59,918 nt of DNA from an uncultured Eubacterium sp. (GTDB lineage: Bacteria > Bacillota_A > Clostridia > Lachnospirales > Lachnospiraceae), in contig CAJUSH010000014.1 of assembly GCA_910589045.1 (NCBI GenBank), positions 1-59,918 on the forward strand, read 5' to 3'. A program made the translations under genes and the position numbers. Under the pieces are notes generated by a model. The model searched no databases and had not been told where the DNA came from. It worked only from the letters and a program-made list of their open reading frames with translations. This document shows, piece after piece, positions 16,423 to 22,957 of this stretch (its first letter is position 1; each line of letters begins with the position of its first letter).

Positions 16423-16980
16423 ATGCAGCGAACGACACGGGTACTGCGTGCCCTTGGCATGGCCGTTCTGCTCGCGCTTTCGTCCGTCGGGTGCGGCGGT
16501 AAACAGGAGCTGCAGCAGGAAAATAGCGGGAGTGTATTTTTGCAGAGCTTTGAGGCGGAAACATTGGACGGCGGTTCTTTTACACAGGAGGATCTTTCGG
16601 AGCGGGACGTTACAATTTTTAATTTCTGGGCGCTCACCTGCGGGCCGTGCATCCAGGAGATGCCTGCGCTGGCGGACTATGAGAAGTCACTGCCGGAGCA
16701 TGTGCGGCTTGTCACGGTCTGCCTGGACGGGGCGGCGGATGTGGAGCGCACAAAAAGCGTTTTGCAGGAGAGCGGTTACGAGGGGATTACGCTTGTGGGC
16801 GGCGACGAGGGCTTTGAGAAGCTGTGCCGGGCGATTATGTATACGCCTACGACACTGCTCATCGACAGGGACGGGAAGCTTTTGGGCGATGCCATTGTCG
16901 GCGGACAGAAAAATCTGGAACAAACCTATACGGACGCCCTCAACCGTGCACTGAAATCCATGGGAAAGGATGAAATTTAG
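16423..16980 (+). CDS. Thioredoxin-like lipoprotein (TlpA/ResA family)
   Basis: An extracytoplasmic thiol-disulfide protein. A 23-residue signal ends at Cys24 (LSSVGC), indicating a lipoprotein, although Ser at -3 is a weaker lipobox. The thioredoxin fold follows, with NFWALTCGPC placing the catalytic pair at C73 and C76, and the cis-Pro loop YTPTTLLIDRDGK. Family members reduce or carry electrons to proteins outside the membrane, for example in cytochrome maturation. ATG 16423 has AAGAAGGAG ahead. The next gene starts 2 bases after the stop and encodes a CXXC-type membrane peptide, then an Fe-S membrane protein, so an electron relay is inferred. No cytochrome gene is visible. Confidence 0.88.
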   Translation: MQRTTRVLRALGMAVLLALSSVGCGGKQELQQENSGSVFLQSFEAETLDGGSFTQEDLSERDVTIFNFWALTCGPCIQEMPALADYEKSLPEHVRLVTVCLDGAADVERTKSVLQESGYEGITLVGGDEGFEKLCRAIMYTPTTLLIDRDGKLLGDAIVGGQKNLEQTYTDALNRALKSMGKDEI

Positions 16981-16982
16981 GC

Positions 16983-17132
16983 ATGAAAAGAAATCGGCCG
17001 CTCGTTGCGGCGCGTGTGTGTATGCTGACCGCCGCCCTTCTTTTTATCGGAATCGGGATTTTACGGCAGGAACAGCTGGAGGTTATGAATAAGGCGGTGA
17101 GGATATGTCTGGAATGCATCGGAATCGGGTAA
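16983..17132 (+). CDS. CD1871A-like small membrane peptide with CXXC motif
   Basis: A 49-residue peptide, MKRNRPLVAARVCMLTAALL then FIGIGILRQEQ, ending KAVRICLECIGIG. It has one membrane helix (about 8-27) and the C-terminal signature CLEC-IGIG that I associate with the CD1871A family of CXXC peptides. It begins 2 bases after the thioredoxin-like gene, and its last 28 bases overlap the next gene in another frame. The end of the peptide and the start of the next protein thus share DNA. The paired cysteines next to a helix suggest a thiol carrier or a metal site linking the two neighbours. Function is not established. Confidence 0.75.
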   Translation: MKRNRPLVAARVCMLTAALLFIGIGILRQEQLEVMNKAVRICLECIGIG

Positions 17133-17974
17133 AAAAGCCTTCGTTTCAGCGTGTGTGCCAGCTTTTCTTTGCGGTATTTATCAACGGCTATGTCGTGGGT
17201 TTTCGGCGGGGAAAAATATTTACGGGAAAAAGCAAGGCGCTGTGTGTTCCCGTGCTAAACTGCTATTCCTGTCCGGGGGCACTCGGGGCATGTCCCATCG
17301 GGGCGCTGCAGGAGGCGCTTGGCGGGGGAAAGCATATTCCGTTTTATGTGCTCGGGACGCTGATGCTTTTCGGTGTCCTGCTGGGGCGTGCAGTCTGCGG
17401 CCTGCTCTGCCCCTTTGGGCTGGTACAGGATTTGCTCTGTAAAGTTCCCCTTCCGAAGCTGTCAGTGCCGAAGCGCATTGACCGCATGGCAAGGTATTTG
17501 AAGTATATTGTCCTGTTTGTGCTGGTCTGTTTTCTGCCGCTGGCGGCGATCGGGGACGCGGGCATCGTGCCGCCGTATTTTTGCAAATATATATGCCCGG
17601 CGGGTACGCTTGGCGGCGGGCTACCGCTCCTTTTGGGGGATAAAGCCCTGCGGCAGGCCGTCGGGTGGCTGTTTGGCTGGAAGGTGCTTGTGCTGGTTTT
17701 GCTTCTGGCGGCGTCGGCGCTGATCCACCGGCCGTTTTGCCGCTATCTCTGCCCGCTCGGGGCATTTTATGCCCTGTTCCACCGCTTCAGCTTTTATCAG
17801 CTGCATCTGGACCGGTCGAAATGTGTCGACTGCAAAAGCTGTGAAGCGCACTGCCCGATGGCGGTGGAGGTGACAAAAGACATCCGCAGTCCGGAATGCA
17901 TCCGCTGCGGAGTATGTCGGTCAGTCTGCCCGACGGATGCGATATCATGCGGGTTTGGAGTGCATAAAGATTGA
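17105..17974 (+). CDS. NapH-like membrane 4Fe-4S protein
   Basis: A polytopic electron-transfer protein of the NapH/CcoG-like group. Four or five membrane helices are seen (for example YVLGTLMLFGVLLG and YIVLFVLVCFLPLA). Cys clusters of the family are present: NCYSCPGALGACPIGAL, CGLLCPFGL, KYICPAGT and RYLCPLGA. A C-terminal ferredoxin domain binds two 4Fe-4S clusters (CVDCKSCEAHCP and CIRCGVCRSVCP). Such proteins pass electrons from quinol or cytoplasmic donors across the membrane. ATG 17105 has GGTGAGG ahead and overlaps the CXXC peptide gene by 28 bases. Together with the thioredoxin-like lipoprotein this forms a plausible inside-to-outside reducing chain. The final acceptor is unknown. 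Confidence 0.88.
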   Translation: MSGMHRNRVKKPSFQRVCQLFFAVFINGYVVGFRRGKIFTGKSKALCVPVLNCYSCPGALGACPIGALQEALGGGKHIPFYVLGTLMLFGVLLGRAVCGLLCPFGLVQDLLCKVPLPKLSVPKRIDRMARYLKYIVLFVLVCFLPLAAIGDAGIVPPYFCKYICPAGTLGGGLPLLLGDKALRQAVGWLFGWKVLVLVLLLAASALIHRPFCRYLCPLGAFYALFHRFSFYQLHLDRSKCVDCKSCEAHCPMAVEVTKDIRSPECIRCGVCRSVCPTDAISCGFGVHKD

Positions 17975-18029
17975 CACGGAGGAACAAGCTAGTAATGAAA
18001 GAGATCATTATTTCAGGAGGAAACGTTGT

Positions 18030-18587
18030 ATGAGAAAGAGAATAGCAGTGCTGCTGCTGGCAGTGACAATGGTTTTTTTGTCTATGGGATGCGGTGAGCA
18101 GAAGAAGGAATCAGCGTATGCGCAGGCGCTGGACGTGCTAAATGCGGTTGTGGAAAGCTACAGCGCGGATGAGCTGTTTGCGATGTACGGCGGAGATCAG
18201 GAAAATGCCGTTATGGATGCGCCGGGGACATTTGACATTACAAAAGCAGAGGAGCTGAAAACGGTGCTGGGACTGCCAAAAAGCCAGCTTCCGGTCATTG
18301 ACGACGCCGCATCCATGGTGCATCTGATGAACGCAAATACCTTTACCGGGGCGGCGTACCGGCTGAAGGCCGACACGGATTTGGATGCGTTTGCAGAGGC
18401 GGTCCGGGAGTCTGTGCTGGCAACGCAGTGGATGTGCGGAATTCCTGACACGCTGCTTATGATCGACGTGGACGGAACCTATGTCATAACGGCCTACGGC
18501 GAGGCCGGGATCATGGATACCTTTAAAAATAAGGCGCTCTCGGCGCTTGACGGATCGGAGATTTTGCTGGAAGAGTCGATTGCATGA
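18030..18587 (+). CDS. Lipoprotein resembling DUF4358 proteins
   Basis: A 185-residue secreted lipoprotein with signal MRKRIAVLLLAVTMVFLSMG and lipid Cys21 (LSMGC). The mature part contains MYGGDQENAVMDAPGTFDIT, DDAASMVHLMNANTFTGAAY and QWMCGIPDTLLMIDV, which fits my memory of the DUF4358 family in Clostridia. ATG 18030 is 9 bases from CAGGAGG (18014-18020). Its stop overlaps the MBOAT start (ATGA), so the two are coupled. Function is unknown; the neighbours point to cell-envelope acylation or its control. Confidence 0.7.
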   Translation: MRKRIAVLLLAVTMVFLSMGCGEQKKESAYAQALDVLNAVVESYSADELFAMYGGDQENAVMDAPGTFDITKAEELKTVLGLPKSQLPVIDDAASMVHLMNANTFTGAAYRLKADTDLDAFAEAVRESVLATQWMCGIPDTLLMIDVDGTYVITAYGEAGIMDTFKNKALSALDGSEILLEESIA

Positions 18588-19981
18588 TATTTTCAGGCAT
18601 CCCCTTCTTATATTATTTTCTGCCCCTGACGCTGGCGCTGTATGCGGTGTGCCCGAAACAGCTGAAAAACGGGGCGCTACTCTTTTGCAGCCTTATTTTT
18701 TATGGATGGGGGGAGCCTCGTTATGTGCTGCTCATGTGCGGCCTGATCTTGCTGTGCTATGGTCTTGGACTGCTGGTGGAGCGGTATCGGGCTGCGGTGT
18801 GGGGGCGTATTTCCTGTGCGGCATCCATAGTGCTTTGCCTGTCCTTTTTGGTGTATTTTAAATATGCGGATTTTTTCCTGGAAAACATCAATGCCGTCAC
18901 GGGGCTCCACATTCCGCCCGTCCATGCCGTTTTGCCGATCGGTATCAGCTTTTATACCTTCCAGCTCATCAGCTACAGTGTGGATGTGTACCGGGGAGAA
19001 ACGGCGCAGAAAAACGTACTTCAGCTGGCAGTTTATATTGCCATGTTTCCGCAGCTTATCGCGGGGCCGATTGTGCGTTACCACGATATCCGCGGACAGC
19101 TCACATGCCGGGTGCACGGGTGGGATGGGGCGGCATCGGGCATCCGGCGTTTTGTGTCCGGGCTGGCAAAGAAGGTTCTTCTGGCAAACCAGCTGGGGGA
19201 GCTTTGCGGCGCCTTCCGCGCATCCGGTGAAAAATCCGTGCTGTTTTGCTGGCTGTATGCGGCTGCGCTCGCCCTGCAGATTTACTTTGATTTTTCGGGC
19301 TACAGCGATATGGCGATCGGACTGGGGCGGGTGCTCGGGTTTACCTTCCCGGAAAATTTTGACCATCCGTTTATCGCTGCGAGCATGACGGAATTTTGGC
19401 GGCGCTGGCACATTTCACTCGGCACATGGTTCCGCGACTATGTGTATATTCCGCTGGGCGGCAGCCGCAGGGGGCGCCTGCGGCACATGCTTTGCATTTT
19501 AACCGTGTGGCTGCTCACGGGGCTCTGGCATGGTGCGGCATGGAATTATCTGGTGTGGGGACTGTATTTTGCGCTGCTTTTGATGCTGGAAAAGCGGTGG
19601 CTGCTGAAATGGCTGGAAAAAAGCAGGGCGCTTGCGCATGTCTATGTCCTGGTTTTACTTCTGGCAAGCTTTGTGATCTTTGATGCGGCGGATATGGGAG
19701 CGGCGGTTTCTGTGATCGGCGGTATGCTTGGAGCCGCGGGTATGCCCCTCATCTCGGGCGAGGCCGTTTATTGCCTGAGAAGCTTTGCAGTTATCCTGCT
19801 GATCGGGGTTGCTGGGGCAACGCCGCTCGGGAGCCTGATCATAAGGAAAATTTCAAAAGACCCCACCGGCAGAAGGCTGTTGTGCGTGCTGGAGCCTGTG
19901 GTGCTTCCTGTCCTTATGCTTGTTATAACGGCGTATCTTGTGGACGGCTCCTTCAACCCGTTTCTGTATTTTCGGTTCTAG
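18584..19981 (+). CDS. MBOAT-family O-acyltransferase (AlgI/DltB/PatB-like)
   Basis: A 465-residue polytopic membrane protein of the MBOAT family, which passes acyl groups across the membrane for O-acylation of extracellular polymers. The family core is clear: LPIGISFYTFQLISYSVDVY, FPQLIAGPIVRYHDI, QIYFDFSGYSDMAIG, the EFWRRWHISLGTWFRDYVYI block, and the catalytic His316 in LTGLWHGAAWN. Length is normal. It starts by a 4-base overlap with the lipoprotein gene and is followed 32 bases later by a DHHW protein, a typical acyltransferase/AlgX-J-like pairing. The acylated polymer cannot be deduced; no polysaccharide cluster is adjacent. Confidence 0.92.
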   Translation: MIFSGIPFLYYFLPLTLALYAVCPKQLKNGALLFCSLIFYGWGEPRYVLLMCGLILLCYGLGLLVERYRAAVWGRISCAASIVLCLSFLVYFKYADFFLENINAVTGLHIPPVHAVLPIGISFYTFQLISYSVDVYRGETAQKNVLQLAVYIAMFPQLIAGPIVRYHDIRGQLTCRVHGWDGAASGIRRFVSGLAKKVLLANQLGELCGAFRASGEKSVLFCWLYAAALALQIYFDFSGYSDMAIGLGRVLGFTFPENFDHPFIAASMTEFWRRWHISLGTWFRDYVYIPLGGSRRGRLRHMLCILTVWLLTGLWHGAAWNYLVWGLYFALLLMLEKRWLLKWLEKSRALAHVYVLVLLLASFVIFDAADMGAAVSVIGGMLGAAGMPLISGEAVYCLRSFAVILLIGVAGATPLGSLIIRKISKDPTGRRLLCVLEPVVLPVLMLVITAYLVDGSFNPFLYFRF

Positions 19982-20013
19982 GGGCAATGACCCATACCCG
20001 GGAGGTGTGACGA

Positions 20014-21111
20014 ATGGATGTACACAGGAAAAATATAGTTGTCTGTGCGTTGTTTGGGCTGCTGCTTGCCGGGGGCTTTTTGCTCTGCGTGCTGCTTCCG
20101 AAGCAGGAATATTCGGACAGCGAGCGGCGGGCGCTGGCGGCGCTGCCGCGGCCTTCGGCAAAAAGTGTGCTGGGCGGGCGCTTTATGGATGAATTTGAGG
20201 CTTATGCGGTTGATGCGTTTCCCTTTCGGGATTCCTTTCGAACCGTGAAGGCGCTGGCGGCGGAGCGGGTTTTCGGGCGGCTGGACAACAACGGGATCTA
20301 TGAGCAGGACGGCTTTCTCGCCGCCATGGAATACCCGCGGGATGACGCATCCCTCATTCGGGCAGCCGCGCGGTTTCGGGAAATCTGCGGAAAATACCTG
20401 ACGGCGGACAACCGAGTGTTTCTATCTGTGATTCCCGATAAAAACTGCTTTTTGGCGGAGGAGAGCGGACAGCTTTGTATGGATTATCCGGATTTTGAAC
20501 GGAAGATGAAGGAGCTGACAGATTTTGCACAGTATATTTCGGTTTCGGATCTTTTGGAGCGGGACGATTATTACCGGACGGATACCCATTGGAGACAGGA
20601 GCGGATTACGGATGTTGCCGTGCGGCTCGCGCAGATGATGGGGGTATCCCTTGTGCCGGATGATGAGGTGCATACCCTGGAGCAGGACTTTTACGGCGTA
20701 TACTACGGGCAGGCGGCATTGCCGCTGGCACCGGATGCGCTGTCCTATGTGAGCGGGCCTGCGATTGGGGGCTGCACGGCCTATGACTGGCAAAACGGCA
20801 GGCCGATTCCCATATATGACCTGCAGCGTGCGAAGGGGCGGGATCCCTACGAACTGTTTCTCTCCGGTTCCCTCTCCCTGGTCACCATCGATAACCCGAA
20901 GGCGCAGACGGACAGGCGGCTTGTAATTTTCCGGGATTCCTTTGCGTCGAGCCTTGCGCCGCTGCTCGTGGGCGGCTATGCGCGCATCACGCTGGTGGAT
21001 ATACGCTACATTCACCCCGATACGCTGGGGCAGTTTCTGGATTTTGCGGGGAGCGACGTGCTGTTTTTGTACAGCACGCTTGTGCTCAACCACAGCGAAA
21101 CATTGAAGTAA
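20014..21111 (+). CDS. DHHW-motif protein (AlgX/AlgJ-like SGNH-type partner of MBOAT)
   Basis: A 365-residue protein with an N-terminal membrane anchor (IVVCALFGLLLAGGFLLCVL) and an extracellular SGNH-like domain of the DHHW family. Landmarks are SDSERRALAALPRPS, DAFPFRDSFRTVKA, YYRTDTHWRQE (the Asp-x-His-Trp motif), and VIFRDSFASSLAPLL carrying the Ser of the acyl-transfer site. Proteins of this type take the acyl group from the MBOAT protein and place it on the polymer. ATG 20014 has GGGAGGTG ahead. It ends the run; a terminator-like stem for the convergent aldolase gene lies 68 bases downstream. Confidence 0.88.
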   Translation: MDVHRKNIVVCALFGLLLAGGFLLCVLLPKQEYSDSERRALAALPRPSAKSVLGGRFMDEFEAYAVDAFPFRDSFRTVKALAAERVFGRLDNNGIYEQDGFLAAMEYPRDDASLIRAAARFREICGKYLTADNRVFLSVIPDKNCFLAEESGQLCMDYPDFERKMKELTDFAQYISVSDLLERDDYYRTDTHWRQERITDVAVRLAQMMGVSLVPDDEVHTLEQDFYGVYYGQAALPLAPDALSYVSGPAIGGCTAYDWQNGRPIPIYDLQRAKGRDPYELFLSGSLSLVTIDNPKAQTDRRLVIFRDSFASSLAPLLVGGYARITLVDIRYIHPDTLGQFLDFAGSDVLFLYSTLVLNHSETLK

Positions 21112-21178
21112 ATCCGCAGCGCAGCATAAGCCGGGGAGCGCGTGCGCGGTTTTCTTCGGACGCGGGAAAACGAAAAAG

Positions 21179-21225
21179 GTACTGCGCATCGGCCCACACG
21201 CCTGGTGCCGTCCGATGCGCAGTAC
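21179..21225 (-). terminator. Terminator of rhaD
   Basis: A perfect 14-bp stem, GTACTGCGCATCGG (21179-21192) with CCGATGCGCAGTAC (21212-21225) around a 19-base loop. Read on the minus strand it is followed by CTTTTTCGTTTTC. It lies just past the stop of the aldolase gene and also meets the end of the convergent DHHW gene. Confidence 0.85.
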
Positions 21226-21257
21226 ATCAGATACCTCCCTGCCTGCGGCGGGGAATT

Positions 21258-22085
21258 TTATTTTTCATATAAGAACCGCTCCGGCAGCTGAACGTTAAAT
21301 GCTTCTGCCAGCCTGCGGAATTCGTCCGGACGGATGGTCTGACGCTTTGCGGGTGCCATGGAGAGCACCTTCACCAAAATCTCCGCGGATTTTTCAATGG
21401 TGTGCATAAGGCCGAAGGTATTGTGCGCGCCTTCGCCGGCGCAGAAAATGCCGTGGTGCGCCCAGATGGCGGCGTCGTAGGTTTCCATCAGCTTGCTGGT
21501 CGCCTCTGCGATCTCACGGCCGCCGGGCACCATCCAGCCCACGACGCCGATGCCGTCCGGGAAAACAACGGGGCATTCGGTCGCCATCTCCCACAGCTCG
21601 CGGGTAAATACCTCATCCTCAAGGGGCAGAACGAAGGTCAGTGCAATGATGTTGGCGGGGGGTGCGTGGTAGATCACACGGTATTTGCCGTTTGTCACAC
21701 GCTTTTTGACGGCATGGTTCATCAGATGGCTCGGCAGCTCGCTCGTAGGTTTGCCTCCCTCGACCAGACCCCATTTGAGCTGATAGCTTTCGCCCTTTTC
21801 GTCCAGCTCAATGATGGCGAGTGTCGCCTCCGGGTCATCCTTGATATCACGGAAAAACTTGCCGCTTCCGGTGACAAGGAAATATTCCCCTGCAAGCTCC
21901 GGCACATTTGCGCCGATGGGAACCCAGGGACCGTCGTTGTTCAGGCGGTTTTTTACCAGCTCAATCTCCTCCGGTTTGATGCGGTAGGACAGATTGCCGC
22001 CGTTTCTCTCATGCCAGCCGAGACGGAAGCCGTCGTCTGCCATGCGGATAAAGCCCTGTACGAATGTCATGTCTAAAACTTTCAT
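21258..22085 (-). CDS. rhaD: Rhamnulose-1-phosphate aldolase
   Basis: A class II zinc aldolase that splits L-rhamnulose 1-phosphate into dihydroxyacetone phosphate and L-lactaldehyde. The class II aldolase/adducin fold is recognisable: RLGWHERNGGNLSYR, LVTGSGKFFRDI, the Zn-binding YHAPPANIIALTF, PDGIGVVGWMVPGG and AIWAHHGIFCAG. The length of 275 residues fits. Start ATG 22085 follows GGGAGG; an upstream ATG at 22109 overlaps that site. It stands alone: no rhaA, rhaB or rhamnose transporter is adjacent, which is odd since these usually form one operon. Confidence 0.92.
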   Translation of the reverse strand: MKVLDMTFVQGFIRMADDGFRLGWHERNGGNLSYRIKPEEIELVKNRLNNDGPWVPIGANVPELAGEYFLVTGSGKFFRDIKDDPEATLAIIELDEKGESYQLKWGLVEGGKPTSELPSHLMNHAVKKRVTNGKYRVIYHAPPANIIALTFVLPLEDEVFTRELWEMATECPVVFPDGIGVVGWMVPGGREIAEATSKLMETYDAAIWAHHGIFCAGEGAHNTFGLMHTIEKSAEILVKVLSMAPAKRQTIRPDEFRRLAEAFNVQLPERFLYEK

Positions 22086-22141
22086 TGATAAAATACCTCC
22101 CTTTTTCATTGAGCCGCCCGTTGCGGGCTGCGCCTGCTTTT

Positions 22142-22170
22142 ATATTAACCAATCGCCGCGGGTTTGTCCA
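22142..22170 (-). promoter_or_regulatory. Probable rhaD promoter
   Basis: On the minus strand TGGACA (22170-22165), a 17-bp spacer and TAATAT (22147-22142) lie about 57 bases ahead of the rhaD start. The -35 is imperfect. No CRP-like or rhamnose-regulator site was recognised. Confidence 0.5.
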
Positions 22171-22278
22171 TCGGGAAAACGGATTTCCTGTATGTGTCCC
22201 GGAAACGGATTTTGATTCGCGGGGGTAGAGCCTGCCCCAGCGCAGCGAGGGCAGAGCCTGATTTAAATTCGGGGCGGA

Positions 22279-22776
22279 TCAGCCCGCCAGTGCGGCGAGG
22301 ATAAATCCGGCGGCGAGGAAGGGGCCGAAGGGGAACGTATCCGGGGAGGAACGGGGCGGTATTTTCCGATGCACGTCCAAAGCCTGCTTTTTGGATGAGG
22401 TGTGTCCGTGCGGGGCATACAGCAGAGCAATTATTTTTTGAAGAGCGCGGTGTAAAAAAAGGGTGAGCAGGGCGAAAAGGGCGGCGAGAAATGCGCCGGT
22501 GAGCAGTGCGTCTGCGCCGAGGAACAGGCCGCAGGCGGCGGTCAGCTTGATATCACCCCCGCCGAGACCGCCCCATTTCAGCGCAAGAAGCAGCATGGGG
22601 ATGCTCAAAAGGAATAGGCCGGGGATTGCCCGGGCGGCTGAGGCCGGGTGCTGAATCAGTTTGCAGACAGCGGCGGAAGCGATCAGGACGGGAAACAGAT
22701 CCGGGATTTTTCTGGTGATTGTGTCGGTGATGCCGGCGAGGATCAGAACAAGGATGAAAAAAAGAATAGTGATAAT
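22279..22776 (-). CDS. Prepilin peptidase, A24 (TadV/CpaA-like), apparent ATT start
   Basis: A 165-residue membrane aspartyl peptidase that would trim type IV/Tad pilin leader peptides. Both catalytic motifs are present: ITDTITRKIPD near the N-terminus and GGGDIKLTAA in the middle, with hydrophobic helices between. The frame is open from TAA at about 22797, and no ATG, GTG or TTG occurs before the first aspartate motif. A strong GGAGG (22786-22782) lies 5 bases ahead of ATT 22776-22774 (IITILFFILVLILAG), which therefore looks like the initiation codon. A Met start at 22608 would remove the first catalytic Asp. No pilin or pilus assembly genes are adjacent. Confidence 0.8.
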   Translation of the reverse strand: MITILFFILVLILAGITDTITRKIPDLFPVLIASAAVCKLIQHPASAARAIPGLFLLSIPMLLLALKWGGLGGGDIKLTAACGLFLGADALLTGAFLAALFALLTLFLHRALQKIIALLYAPHGHTSSKKQALDVHRKIPPRSSPDTFPFGPFLAAGFILAALAG

Positions 22777-22880
22777 TGGAACCTCCTTCCATTTTTATTC
22801 ATTGTAGCATATTTTTACGCGAAAAAAAGCGCGAAGCATGTTTAAATGTAGAATTTTTAGGTTCCATGAGCAGAAAAATG

Positions 22881-22889
22881 TGTTATAAT
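22881..22889 (+). promoter_or_regulatory. Extended -10 promoter of the chemotaxis receptor gene
   Basis: TGTTATAAT is a perfect extended -10 element, 68 bases ahead of the receptor ATG. No good -35 is found at the proper distance, as is common with extended -10 promoters. No sigma-28 motif was seen. Confidence 0.55.
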
Positions 22890-22957
22890 AGTCAATATAT
22901 ATTGCAAATATATATTTTTTTTACACAGGAATTATTGCACAGTGGAGGTCTATTTTT

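Noticed and set aside
15693..16652. 319-codon minus-strand frame across the epimerase and thioredoxin-like genes
   Set aside because: It crosses two clear genes and a terminator and has no domain content.
17220..17765. Long minus-strand frame opposite the Fe-S protein gene
   Set aside because: GC-rich shadow of a clear membrane protein gene; the translation is Pro/Ala/Arg-rich without motifs.
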